DNA of 33,116 nt. It comes from an uncultured Actinomycetes bacterium. Lineage in GTDB: Bacteria; Actinomycetota; Acidimicrobiia; Acidimicrobiales; RAAP-2. The stretch spans positions 1 through 33,116 of the forward strand of contig CAIKFN010000156.1 in the NCBI GenBank assembly GCA_903826715.1. Direction: 5' to 3'. Positions 1 through 6,979 of the stretch are shown piece by piece (within the stretch, counting starts at the first letter, position 1; the number at the start of each line of letters is the position of its first letter). Below the pieces are notes generated by a model. That model did no database searches and was not told the DNA's origin. It was given only the letters and a program-made list of their open reading frames with translations. Made by a program: the position numbers and the translations under genes.

Positions 1-773
1 AATACATTTTCGCAGGTGACGTATTTCAAGTTGTTCCGAGCCAGCAGTTCAATCGACCTACATCAGTTGATCCACTCACGCTGTACCGCGTACTTCGGTC
101 TCTGAACCCATCTCCATACATGTACTTGCTCGATACCGGTGAAAGCCAAATCGTTGGTGCGTCACCCGAGATGTTGGTTCGAGTGCACGAAGGACAGGTA
201 ATCACCCACCCAATTGCAGGCACACGACCTCGTGGGGCTAATGAGAAGCAAGACGTAGAGATCGAAAAAGAAATGCTTAATGATGAGAAGGAGATCTCAG
301 AGCACGTAATGCTTGTTGACCTTGGTCGAAACGACATTGGTCGAGTCTCTGCACCGGGTACCGTAAAAGTTGACCGACTGGCACAAGTTGAGCGCTTCTC
401 GCACTTGATGCACCTCGTTTCTCAGGTGAGTGGACAACTTGCTGACGGAAAAGATGCGTTCGATGCATTTAATGCCACCTTTCCCGCTGGAACTTTGACC
501 GGAGCACCAAAAGTTCGAGCAATGGAACTTATAGATGAATTTGAGCCAGTGCACCGTGGACCCTACGGAGGGGCACTTGGATATTTCTCTCTAACTGGAG
601 AAGCTGACTTTGCAATCACTATTCGAACTCTTTCAATTCGAAATGGAATCGCAACCGTGCAAGCTGGTGGTGGCGTTGTTGCTGATTCAGTTCCAGAACT
701 CGAATATCAAGAGTGCATCAATAAGGCATCTGCTCCACTTCTTGCATTAGAAATCACTGATCCAAGCAAGTAG
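1..773 (+). CDS. trpE: Anthranilate synthase component I, 3' part (TrpE)
   Basis: Converts chorismate and glutamine-derived ammonia to anthranilate, the first step of tryptophan synthesis, with the TrpG amidotransferase as partner. The frame is open from base 3, so the 5' half lies outside the window; 256 codons remain. The visible part starts in the conserved AGDVFQVVPSQ segment and continues with IAGTRPRG, LVDLGRNDIGRVS and FPAGTLTGAPKVRAME, then GPYGGALGYF, all signatures of the chorismate-binding fold. The AGD-FQVV segment fits TrpE better than the related PabB or isochorismate synthases. It ends in TAG, 5 bases before a convergent small ORF, with no obvious terminator. trpG is not in the window. 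Confidence 0.93.
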   Translation, partial: YIFAGDVFQVVPSQQFNRPTSVDPLTLYRVLRSLNPSPYMYLLDTGESQIVGASPEMLVRVHEGQVITHPIAGTRPRGANEKQDVEIEKEMLNDEKEISEHVMLVDLGRNDIGRVSAPGTVKVDRLAQVERFSHLMHLVSQVSGQLADGKDAFDAFNATFPAGTLTGAPKVRAMELIDEFEPVHRGPYGGALGYFSLTGEADFAITIRTLSIRNGIATVQAGGGVVADSVPELEYQECINKASAPLLALEITDPSK

Positions 774-778
774 GACTT

Positions 779-919
779 TTAATTCTTTTTCTTGAGTTGT
801 CCACGTTTTCTTATACGTCTATTTCCATCACCAAATGATTCTCTTCTCATCCAGATATAGAAGCCGGAATAGAGAGTGCCAATCAGCACCATAACTACAA
901 TGGTTAGTACGAAATTCAT
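779..919 (-). CDS. Possible 46-residue single-pass membrane peptide, unknown function
   Basis: A small frame starts at ATG 917-919 and ends in TAA. It would encode a hydrophobic helix (residues about 3-23) followed by a strongly basic tail with RR, RRIRKR and KKK clusters, which suggests a single-pass inner membrane peptide with a cytoplasmic C-terminus. The start codon lies 3 bases past the 3' end of tRNA-Val, so there is no room for a normal ribosome binding site outside the tRNA; translation would need a processed, essentially leaderless mRNA or be weak. A longer reading from 964 would run through the tRNA and is unlikely. No family is recognised. It may be a chance frame, although a helix plus basic tail is unusual for noise. 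Confidence 0.4.
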   Translation of the reverse strand: MNFVLTIVVMVLIGTLYSGFYIWMRRESFGDGNRRIRKRGQLKKKN

Positions 920-922
920 TAG

Positions 923-996
923 TGGGCCGTACAGGACTTGAACCTGTGACCCCTTCCATGTCAAGGAAGTGCGCTACCAGACTGCGCTAACGGCCC
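923..996 (-). tRNA. tRNA-Val (GAC anticodon)
   Basis: A complete cloverleaf reads on the minus strand. The 7-bp acceptor stem is GGGCCGT with ACGGCCC (5' strand at 990-996, 3' strand at 924-930), followed by discriminator A at 923. The anticodon stem is CTTCC/GGAAG around loop TTGACAT, giving anticodon GAC (valine, GUC/GUU). The T arm is ACAGG-TTCAAGT-CCTGT. CCA is not encoded. It lies 35 bases downstream of the exonuclease gene on the same strand. Confidence 0.95.
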
Positions 997-1031
997 CTAA
1001 GGTTTTAACCTTATCATTTTGGTTCTTGTCC

Positions 1032-1715
1032 TTAGCTGGCTAGAAGTGAAGTAATCCGTTCAGACCATTCATAGAACTCTGGAGAGACTGACGTCACGTT
1101 GAATTCAAGTTGATTTGGTCTTGCACGCTTTGTCTGCTTGAGCAAAACTTCTACAGTTGCACGTGCATCAGCTAAAGCGTGGTGACCACCTGGTTCAACC
1201 CCGTAGTGCTTGCAAAGCTGCTCAAGTCCCCTACGAGGACGGGCAGCAAAATCCTTGTCAATGCTTCTATCGAATTCAATTACATCAATAATTGAAAGGA
1301 TGGAAACATCTAATCCCTCATCTAAGAGATTTCTAGCATGAATAGATTCATACGTTTTAGAAAGCATCGCGAGATCAAACCTCACTACATTGGCTCCAAC
1401 AATTGCAGCGCCAAAATTATGGAACTCACGGAGAATTAAGACCGCCCTGGCAAGGCCTGCAGCGACGCTTTCATAAACAACTTCCTCATTCTTTTTCGCA
1501 ATGATTGACTCAATTGAGAGTCCGTGAACTTTCATGGCTGGCTCAGCTATTTGTTTGTCAGGAATCACATAAAAATGCTCAGACCAGATTGGCAAATTGT
1601 CAAAATAAGCAATAAAGCCATACGAGATTGCGCGTTCGCTATTTACATCGAGCCCCGTGGTCTCAGTATCGAAGCCCAAAAGAAGTCTGGGAATCTTCAA
1701 TTCGTTCTTGCTCAC
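1032..1715 (-). CDS. DnaQ-like DEDDh 3'-5' exonuclease
   Basis: A 227-residue stand-alone exonuclease of the DnaQ/RNase T superfamily. Exo I is FDTETTG with metal ligands D16 and E18, Exo II is VGANVVRFD with D114, and Exo III is HHALADA with H178 as general base and D183, so all five DEDDh residues are present. There is no polymerase, helicase or UvrC-like domain, so the substrate (DNA proofreading, repair or RNA trimming) cannot be told. The start is GTG with an AAAGG-type ribosome site about 8 nt upstream. It sits between tRNA-Cys and tRNA-Val on the same strand and may share their transcript. A 9-bp hairpin (1732-1758) lies just before its ribosome site. Confidence 0.85.
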   Translation of the reverse strand: MSKNELKIPRLLLGFDTETTGLDVNSERAISYGFIAYFDNLPIWSEHFYVIPDKQIAEPAMKVHGLSIESIIAKKNEEVVYESVAAGLARAVLILREFHNFGAAIVGANVVRFDLAMLSKTYESIHARNLLDEGLDVSILSIIDVIEFDRSIDKDFAARPRRGLEQLCKHYGVEPGGHHALADARATVEVLLKQTKRARPNQLEFNVTSVSPEFYEWSERITSLLAS

Positions 1716-1731
1716 AGGGATACCTTTGCAG

Positions 1732-1758
1732 ACTGCTGTGACACCTCGCCACAGCAGT
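1732..1758 (-). other. 9-bp inverted repeat between tRNA-Cys and exonuclease gene
   Basis: ACTGCTGTG (1732-1740) is a perfect inverted repeat of CACAGCAGT (1750-1758) with a 9-base loop. It lies 3' of tRNA-Cys and ends 16 bases before the exonuclease GTG start on the minus strand. No T-run follows, so it looks more like a processing or attenuation hairpin than an intrinsic terminator. Confidence 0.5.
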
Positions 1759-1782
1759 TCTACAAAAATAACCTATTTCAAC

Positions 1783-1856
1783 TGGAGGCGGCGTCCGGAT
1801 TCGAACCGGAGTACGGGGCTTTGCAGGCCCCTGCCTAACCGCTCGGCCACGCCGCC
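1783..1856 (-). tRNA. tRNA-Cys (GCA anticodon), CCA encoded
   Basis: The acceptor stem is GGCGGCG/CGCCGCC (5' strand at 1850-1856), with discriminator T at 1786 followed by an encoded CCA (1783-1785). The anticodon stem is GGGGC/GCCCC around CTGCAAA, giving anticodon GCA (cysteine). The T arm is CTCCGG-TTCGAAT-CCGGA. Unlike the nearby tRNA-Val it carries its own CCA. Confidence 0.96.
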
Positions 1857-1960
1857 AGAAGAATCAATCCTAGTTGGTCAAATAGATACCTAGATGCAGT
1901 AAACAAAGAGGAATCCTCCATCAAAATAGGTATGGCGTCAGATTTTGAAAATATCATGAG

Positions 1961-1966
1961 TAATCT
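1961..1966 (+). promoter_or_regulatory. Candidate -10 of a leaderless promoter for the L,D-transpeptidase
   Basis: TAATCT fits TANNNT and ends exactly 6 nt before the GTG start at 1973. No AGGAGG-like site is present. No clear -35 was seen. The spacing matches that at nrdR, dapB, dapD, thrB and the SIP gene. Confidence 0.5.
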
Positions 1967-1972
1967 TTAAGA

Positions 1973-3214
1973 GTGATTAAGCACAAGAGACTCCTAACCT
2001 TCCCAGTTCTATTCTTGCTTTCACTACTTCCCAGTGCAACTGGCTCAGGAGCAGTTCAAAGCGGAATTCAAGTCAATGTTCAGCTCTCAACTTCTGTCAA
2101 TCAAACAATGCCTATTGCACGAATTACATTGAACCAGGCCATCAGTGCTGGGCAAATTCCAAATTTAGTAATTACTCATTCACTCCTAACCAAGTGGGTG
2201 CAGATTTCGAAACTACAGTTCGATGCCTACCCAATCAGCTCTGTGTTTCCAAACGTTTCATACACAGTTCAAGTTCCGACTTCATATACTTGTGCCTCGA
2301 CTTGCACAGTCACATCTAGTTACCAAAAAACAATTGTTTCATCCGTGGACATTCTCTGGGAAGAACAGTTGCTCTCCGAACTTGGGTACATGCCCGTTGG
2401 TTTTGTTCCTGCAGGTTCTTCGAAACCAACAACATCGGTAACCGTACTGAGCGTGCCCCCGACAACCACAACAACAATCATGGACTCTTCATCAACAACG
2501 GACGCCACGGCTTCGACAACCACGACAACTACGACAATTCCAACTACAACCACAACTCTAAAAACCACGACTACGACCTTGGTGATGCCAAAAGTGAGTG
2601 TGATCTCGTCAAAGCCAATTGTCGCTAAAACAGCTGGTTCGTTTACATGGCTTTACCCATCTCTTCCACAGTCACTTAGAGCTCAGTGGGCTCCCGGGGT
2701 TGCCAATCAGATACTCAAGGGTGCTGTAATGAGCTTCCAGGATGTTCAGAAACTTCCAACAACGGGAATAACAACTATTGCCACATGGAAAGCATTGCTT
2801 AGCGCAGCAAAAAATTCATCATTTAGCCCGCGACCTTACAATTACGTTGATGTTGCAGAAAACACCGGAAAGAAAGCGCCTCAACTTTTAACGCTTTATG
2901 TAGCTGGCATCGCGAGCTTTCACTCTCTTGTAAATAGTGGAATCGCCCAGGCACCAACTGATCTAGGGACATACCCGGTATACCTTCGTTACACCTCTAC
3001 AACAATGTCAGGAACAAATCCGGACGGATCGCACTATCACGACACAGGAATTCCCTGGGTCTCATATTTCAATGGTGGCGATGGACTACACGGATTCATT
3101 CGTCCAACCTACGGATCACCACAAAGTCTTGGTTGCATCGAAATGCCATTTAGCTCAGCAGGGACTGTTTGGCCGCACACCCCAATAGGAACACTCGTTA
3201 CTGTTCGGGCTTAG
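1973..3214 (+). CDS. Exported YkuD-type L,D-transpeptidase with Thr-rich linker
   Basis: A 413-residue secreted wall enzyme expected to join DAP residues of stem peptides (3-3 cross-links) or anchor proteins. A signal peptide spans about residues 1-28. A poorly recognised extracellular region follows to about 155, then a Ser/Thr-rich spacer (about 160-208, runs of five to seven Thr), then a region ending in a YkuD catalytic domain. The catalytic core has H373-G and C388 in SLGCIEM; the usual family motif has His two residues before the Cys (SHGC), here Leu386. C388 itself is retained, so activity is likely though altered chemistry is possible. Start chosen is GTG 1973, preceded by a -10-like TAATCT at 6 nt. 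Its 3' end overlaps convergent dinB by 17 bases. Confidence 0.82.
   Translation: MIKHKRLLTFPVLFLLSLLPSATGSGAVQSGIQVNVQLSTSVNQTMPIARITLNQAISAGQIPNLVITHSLLTKWVQISKLQFDAYPISSVFPNVSYTVQVPTSYTCASTCTVTSSYQKTIVSSVDILWEEQLLSELGYMPVGFVPAGSSKPTTSVTVLSVPPTTTTTIMDSSSTTDATASTTTTTTTIPTTTTTLKTTTTTLVMPKVSVISSKPIVAKTAGSFTWLYPSLPQSLRAQWAPGVANQILKGAVMSFQDVQKLPTTGITTIATWKALLSAAKNSSFSPRPYNYVDVAENTGKKAPQLLTLYVAGIASFHSLVNSGIAQAPTDLGTYPVYLRYTSTTMSGTNPDGSHYHDTGIPWVSYFNGGDGLHGFIRPTYGSPQSLGCIEMPFSSAGTVWPHTPIGTLVTVRA
2461..2580 (+). repeat. Low-complexity ACN (Thr) codon tract
   Basis: Imperfect runs of ACA/ACC/ACG/ACT codons encode the Thr-rich linker of the L,D-transpeptidase. It is interrupted by a short Ser/Asp/Ala segment. 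Such a tract is prone to length change and typically forms an extended, possibly glycosylated, wall-spanning spacer. Confidence 0.75.
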
Positions 3215-4553
3215 CGAGGGGACCCTGTGAGGTCCCTCCGCGCTGTCGTTCAATTTCAATTCCGTCGTCACTAAGTTCAGAAGCTGTTCCCACAGCCGAC
3301 TTCCCAAATTTCTCACGGACATCGTCAATTGCATCTCGTAATGCTTCGTAGCCAATCTGTCGGTCTCTCGTAGCCTCAATGGTCTGCTGTCGTTCATCTA
3401 TGGCTGTATCAATACCGAAAGTCAACTGCATGTCATTTCGCGATCGAGGCAAGAAAGAAGAAAGATGAATTCCAAGCAGCCTGATTGCAAACGGATACTC
3501 CATTGACTCAAGCAAGGCTTTGGCAATTAGAAATATTGCTCGCTCATCATCAATTCCAAAGCTGATTGTTTGCGATCTTCCAATTGATGAGAAATCGTCG
3601 AATCTCACACTCACCGAAACCGTCCGAGCGACCCAGCCCTTAGCCCTGATAGCTCTAGAGAGAATTGCAGAGTGACTTTTTGCTTCTTCAAGTAGCTCAC
3701 CAATGCCATTGAGTGATTTGATAAATGTTTCATCGTGGCCAATTGATTTGGTGATGTGATCAGAAACGACTTCTCGTTCATCTTCACCATTAGCGTAGTT
3801 AACGAGTGTTCCAGCCATCCATGGCCCTACGTGACGAGCAAGCAATGACTCTTCAAATTTGTGTAAATCACGTACCCAGCGAATACCAATACGTTCCAGT
3901 TTCGCAGTCGTTGCAGGACCAACACCCCAGAGGGCGGAAACTGGAAGTTCACTCAGCCATTGCTTTTCCATTTCTGGAGAAACCCATACGACGCCGGGTC
4001 CATCAACTAGTTTTCCGTCAACAACTTTTGGTTTTGATTTCTTTGAAGCGAGTTTGGCAAAGAGTTTGTTGCGGCCAAGCCCTACTCCGCAGAGCAGCCC
4101 AAGCTCATCATTGATTCTTCGACGTAGTTCGTGTCCAGCAGCAATTGGTTCAACATTCAAACGTCGAAGGCTTCTGAGATCTGCGAACACTTCATCAAGA
4201 CCGAGGGGCTCAAATTCTGGCGTTAGATCCATGATGATGTCATGAAAGTCGTGCGAATACGCCTCGTAGCGATCAAACCTGCCAGGAAGAATCACAAGAT
4301 TTGGACACATTCGTTTAGCAATGACCATTGGCATTGCGCTCTTCACGCCAAATCGACGTGCTTCGTAGCTCGCACTCGCCACTGCTCCACGTTCCCCAGG
4401 CCCACCCACGACAACGGGCTTACCCTTCAGCGATGGATTATCAAGAATCTCCACTGACGCGAAGAACGCATCAAGGTCGATATGAAGTAGCGGTGCCTCG
4501 TCAACCGAGGGGTTATCAGAAGGCGAGTTCAATGCAGCGAAAAGCCTCGCCAA
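3198..4553 (-). CDS. dinB: Y-family DNA polymerase IV (DinB)
   Basis: Error-prone translesion polymerase without proofreading. Numbered from the chosen start, the palm begins LLHIDLDAFFASVE with metal ligand D26 and steric-gate F31, and the second motif is LGLDEVFAD with D120 and E121, so the catalytic triad is intact. Finger, thumb and little-finger regions follow to a polar tail. The open frame extends to an ATG at 4619, but that would overlap the upstream deacetylase by 104 bases. TTG 4553 is preferred because GGAG sits 6 nt upstream and the overlap falls to 38 bases; TTG 4532 is also possible. It is last in nrdR-deacetylase-dinB. No LexA box lies directly upstream, so SOS control would have to come by readthrough from the LysM promoter. 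Confidence 0.88.
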   Translation of the reverse strand: MARLFAALNSPSDNPSVDEAPLLHIDLDAFFASVEILDNPSLKGKPVVVGGPGERGAVASASYEARRFGVKSAMPMVIAKRMCPNLVILPGRFDRYEAYSHDFHDIIMDLTPEFEPLGLDEVFADLRSLRRLNVEPIAAGHELRRRINDELGLLCGVGLGRNKLFAKLASKKSKPKVVDGKLVDGPGVVWVSPEMEKQWLSELPVSALWGVGPATTAKLERIGIRWVRDLHKFEESLLARHVGPWMAGTLVNYANGEDEREVVSDHITKSIGHDETFIKSLNGIGELLEEAKSHSAILSRAIRAKGWVARTVSVSVRFDDFSSIGRSQTISFGIDDERAIFLIAKALLESMEYPFAIRLLGIHLSSFLPRSRNDMQLTFGIDTAIDERQQTIEATRDRQIGYEALRDAIDDVREKFGKSAVGTASELSDDGIEIERQRGGTSQGPLAKPEQ

Positions 4554-5223
4554 AGGCCACTCCGACTGGACGACCGGCTTGCTCAGCACGACCGTAGACA
4601 ACATCACGGATGTCTTCAACGTCTCCAGACAGCTGAGAGGCGTGAGCCATCACAGCCTTTAGCTTTGTATCAATTGTCGAAGAGACATCAAAGACGACAT
4701 CTGGCTCGTGAGTTCCACTGAGAAGAATTTGACCAACTTGGTGAGCAGTGCCCTCTTTAGGAAAGTACAGAGGCATTGCAGCAGCTGGAGCAGCTGCATC
4801 AAGAAGCGCCCAACCAGTTTCTCGGTGATCTCGGTGATTCACGTAGACGCCACCAAAGAACGTGGCAGTAGGGTCAGGTCCTAGAACAACCTCTGGACGG
4901 TGCTTTCTAATGAGACGAACAAGTATTTTGCGGAGTTCTTCGTCGTTAGTAACGTCGCCATCAGCTAATCCAACTTCAGTAACAGTGGCAGCCCCAAGAA
5001 GGTCTGCTGCGTGCTGCAGTTCAGAACTCCTCACACCAGCGACTGCCGTTGAGACGGCTGAGGGAGAATGAGAGCCTTTTGAACCATCGCAGACAACTAC
5101 GAGGTGTACTTGACAGCCTTCGCTAGCCCACTGCGCGAGAATTCCGCCAGCGGCAACGTCTGCATCATCAGGATGCGCATAAATGGCCATGGCCGATTTC
5201 GGCTGTAGTCGCATAGCGCGCAT
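4516..5223 (-). CDS. PIG-L / LmbE family deacetylase
   Basis: A 235-residue zinc-dependent amidohydrolase of the GlcNAc-PI de-N-acetylase family. The zinc motif AHPDDADVAAGG is at residues 16-27, and the third-ligand region is NHRDHRETG in the middle, after GPDPTATFFGG. In actinobacteria this family includes MshB and Mca of mycothiol metabolism, but the sequence is not close enough by eye to either to assign a substrate; sugar or thiol-conjugate deacetylation is the family inference. Start ATG 5223 has a GGGGA site 5 nt upstream and follows the nrdR stop by 2 bases, so the two are co-translated or tightly coupled. ATG codons at residues 4 and 12 are alternatives. Confidence 0.8.
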   Translation of the reverse strand: MRAMRLQPKSAMAIYAHPDDADVAAGGILAQWASEGCQVHLVVVCDGSKGSHSPSAVSTAVAGVRSSELQHAADLLGAATVTEVGLADGDVTNDEELRKILVRLIRKHRPEVVLGPDPTATFFGGVYVNHRDHRETGWALLDAAAPAAAMPLYFPKEGTAHQVGQILLSGTHEPDVVFDVSSTIDTKLKAVMAHASQLSGDVEDIRDVVYGRAEQAGRPVGVAFGEAFRCIELAF

Positions 5224-5225
5224 TT

Positions 5226-5696
5226 TTATCCCCGATGTTTTGGTGCAGTTGTCTTAACGAGGTTGCCAATTTCTCGAGCAAAGTCTTCGGTGCCCTCAAA
5301 TCCTTTGTACACCGACGCGAACCTCACGTACGCAACATCATCAACTGACCTAAGAGACTCAAGAGTCGCTAGTCCAACTTCTTCACTCGTAACATCACGG
5401 TTATGCAGCCTCATTGACTCTTCAATTGAAATAACAAGATTTTCAAGAACTTCTTCGTCAACTGGACGGTTCTTACAAGCAGCTCGGACGCCTTCAAGAA
5501 TTTTGATCCGATCGAATGGTTCACGGTCTCCAGAACGCTTCACCACGAAAAGGCTGATTTCTTCAATACGCTCAAATGTTGTGTATCGCTGGTTGCATGC
5601 AGAGCATTCACGGCGACGTCGAATTGCAACGCCGTCTTCGGCGAGTCTTGAGTCAACAACGCGGTCGTCATCGGCCGCACAGAATGGACAGCGCAT
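5226..5696 (-). CDS. nrdR: Transcriptional repressor NrdR
   Basis: Nucleotide-sensing repressor of ribonucleotide reductase genes. From ATG 5696 it has 156 residues, the usual length. The N-terminal zinc ribbon has C3, C6, C31 and C34 (MRCPFC and CSAC), followed by RRRRECSACNQRYTTFER and an ATP-cone domain from about residue 49. A GTG 15 bases upstream was rejected because MRCPFC is the canonical NrdR start and a TANNNT hexamer lies exactly 6 nt before the ATG. Its usual targets, nrd genes, are not in the window. Adjacency to lexA-associated genes is the normal actinobacterial order. Confidence 0.96.
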   Translation of the reverse strand: MRCPFCAADDDRVVDSRLAEDGVAIRRRRECSACNQRYTTFERIEEISLFVVKRSGDREPFDRIKILEGVRAACKNRPVDEEVLENLVISIEESMRLHNRDVTSEEVGLATLESLRSVDDVAYVRFASVYKGFEGTEDFAREIGNLVKTTAPKHRG

Positions 5697-5702
5697 GTAT
5701 TC

Positions 5703-5708
5703 ACGATA
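5703..5708 (-). promoter_or_regulatory. Candidate -10 of a leaderless nrdR promoter
   Basis: On the minus strand TATCGT (TANNNT) ends 6 nt before the nrdR ATG. No usable Shine-Dalgarno is seen. An inverted repeat at 5711-5732 lies immediately upstream, where a repressor could act. Confidence 0.5.
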
Positions 5709-5710
5709 CA

Positions 5711-5732
5711 CCTAATTGCCTATTTTATTAGG
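5711..5732 (-). promoter_or_regulatory. Small inverted repeat upstream of nrdR
   Basis: CCTAAT (5711-5716) is the inverted repeat of ATTAGG (5727-5732) around a 10-base AT-rich centre. It contains the stop codon of the LysM gene and lies 2 bases upstream of the proposed nrdR -10. It could be an operator or simply chance; it lacks a T-run and is a poor terminator. It does not resemble the NrdR-box consensus I know. Confidence 0.25.
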
Positions 5733-6165
5733 GAATTAGAATGTGTTCGCCCGCAATTACAACACTGCTTCCAAGCTGTGCAACAAGAACAGTCCTTGCC
5801 TTTTGTGGGCTCACAGGATTAACCATCTTTGAAATTGATGAGAGCGTGTCTCCTGGTTGAACTACGTAAACCATTCCAGAAGCAAGTTCAGCACTACTCG
5901 CAATGTCTGTTGAGAGGCCAGTTCCAGTTACGCCACCAAATGCAGCGCCCGGCATGAGAAGGATCACCAATGCGCCAGCAAGGACAAGCCCTGCGTATAG
6001 GCGGATTCTGCGCTTGCGGCGAAGCTCACGAGCTTCTCGACGAACTGCAAGTGGCACACCCGTACGAAAGCTCTGAGGGGTGTTTTGAGCGGTTACGAGA
6101 CGCAGGTAAGGCATTGCCTCTTCGCTTGTTAGTACTTCGAACTCTTCAATCTGAATTGCAGCCAT
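5728..6165 (-). CDS. SOS-controlled LysM membrane protein, probable division suppressor
   Basis: A 145-residue protein with a basic cytoplasmic region (RREARELRRKRRIR), one transmembrane helix at about residues 54-77, and an extracytoplasmic LysM domain at about 99-145 (VYVVQPGDTLSSIS...). This is the architecture of the small SOS-induced division inhibitors encoded beside lexA: YneA in Bacillus, DivS in Corynebacterium and ChiZ (Rv2719c) in Mycobacterium. Start ATG 6165 has a strong AAGGAG site 8 nt upstream; a GTG 9 bases earlier would overlap that site. Two LexA boxes sit in its promoter. Function as a division inhibitor is inferred from domain, location and control, not from motif identity. 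Confidence 0.85.
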   Translation of the reverse strand: MAAIQIEEFEVLTSEEAMPYLRLVTAQNTPQSFRTGVPLAVRREARELRRKRRIRLYAGLVLAGALVILLMPGAAFGGVTGTGLSTDIASSAELASGMVYVVQPGDTLSSISKMVNPVSPQKARTVLVAQLGSSVVIAGEHILIP

Positions 6166-6185
6166 TTCCGACACTCCTTGTTATA

Positions 6186-6199
6186 CGAACACTTGTTCG
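6186..6199. promoter_or_regulatory. LexA box 1 upstream of the LysM gene
   Basis: CGAACACTTGTTCG matches the Gram-positive SOS consensus CGAAC-N4-GTTCG perfectly. It covers the expected transcription start, about 7 nt downstream of the -10 at 6203-6208, so bound LexA would block initiation. Confidence 0.92.
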
Positions 6200-6202
6200 T
6201 TA

Positions 6203-6232
6203 ACTATAAAGCGAACAGACGTTCGTATGCAA
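6203..6232 (-). promoter_or_regulatory. Promoter of the LysM gene
   Basis: On the minus strand, -35 TTGCAT (6227-6232) and -10 TATAGT (6203-6208, five of six to TATAAT) are separated by 18 bases. LexA box 2 occupies most of the spacer and LexA box 1 covers the start site. Confidence 0.6.
6212..6225. promoter_or_regulatory. LexA box 2 upstream of the LysM gene
   Basis: CGAACAGACGTTCG is a second perfect CGAAC-N4-GTTCG site, centred 26 bp from box 1 and lying between the proposed -35 and -10 elements. Confidence 0.92.
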
Positions 6233-6274
6233 GTGAAATTTTAGAAATTTATAAAATACCTGATGAAAAGTTAT

Positions 6275-6979
6275 TTAGGCAGACTCACCCAGGTAGACAG
6301 CACGAACACGAGGGTCGTTCAGCAGATTTGATGCCTTATCGCTGAAGGCAATACGACCATTTTCCATGACATAGCCACGGTCTGCCAATCTAAGCGCCTG
6401 AGAAGCATTTTGCTCTACAAGAAAGACCGTAGTTCCAGTTTCTCGGATATCTCCGATAATTTGAAAAATACTCTCGATAATCATGGGTGCGAGCCCCATT
6501 GAGGGTTCATCGAGCAACAGCAGGCGAGGACGAGACATCAAAGCACGAGCAATAGCGAGCATCTGCTGCTCACCGCCAGAAAGATTTCCGCCCAGTTGCT
6601 TTCTGCGATCTTTCAATATCGGGAACATGATGAACATCTTCTCAATGTCATCAACATAGGAGTCTTTGCGACTGTATGCACCCATATCAAGATTCTCTTC
6701 CACGGTCATTTGAGGAAAAATTCGACGACCTTCAGGGACGTGACTGATTCCAAGAGCAGTGAAATTATGTGGCTTAGTGTTCGCGATATCAACACCCTCA
6801 AAAAGTATTTGACCTTCCTGCGCAGCTTGCAAACCAGAAAGCATTCGAAGGGTCGTACTTTTACCAGCGCCATTAGCACCGAGCAATGTGACAATTTCAC
6901 CCTTGTTTACTTCAAGTGAAATGCCGTGTAGCGCCGTAATGGCTCCATAGCGAACAACTGCGTTCTTTACCTCAAGCAT
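6275..6979 (-). CDS. livF: Branched-chain amino-acid-type ABC transporter ATPase LivF
   Basis: A 234-residue nucleotide-binding subunit of a HAAT-family importer. Walker A GANGAGKS is at 34-41, the ABC signature LSGGEQQ at 133-139, Walker B LLLLDEP at 153-159, and the H-loop region appears as VEQN rather than with His, as is usual for LivF. The EGRRIF segment at 83-88 is LivF-typical. ATG overlaps the livG stop by one base (TAATG), showing translational coupling. It is the last gene of livKHMGF. No strong terminator is seen downstream before the LysM promoter region. Substrate could be leucine, isoleucine, valine, another amino acid, or urea/short amides; the ATPase cannot tell. Confidence 0.93.
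   Translation of the reverse strand: MLEVKNAVVRYGAITALHGISLEVNKGEIVTLLGANGAGKSTTLRMLSGLQAAQEGQILFEGVDIANTKPHNFTALGISHVPEGRRIFPQMTVEENLDMGAYSRKDSYVDDIEKMFIMFPILKDRRKQLGGNLSGGEQQMLAIARALMSRPRLLLLDEPSMGLAPMIIESIFQIIGDIRETGTTVFLVEQNASQALRLADRGYVMENGRIAFSDKASNLLNDPRVRAVYLGESA

Noticed and set aside
920..964. N-terminal extension of the small membrane peptide into the tRNA-Val gene
   Set aside because: It would translate the 3' half of a functional tRNA; the shorter ATG start at 919 is the only sensible reading.
2461..2580. Thr-codon tract considered as a CRISPR-like or VNTR array
   Set aside because: There is no fixed repeat-spacer unit; it is an in-frame low-complexity linker.
4554..4619. Longer N-terminus of DinB from ATG 4619
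   Set aside because: It would overlap the deacetylase gene by 104 bases, while TTG 4553 has a well-spaced GGAG site and leaves the palm domain intact.
6231..6274. AT-rich stretch after livF considered as a terminator
   Set aside because: The AAATTT/AAATTT symmetry is weak, has no GC stem and could be chance in AT-rich DNA.
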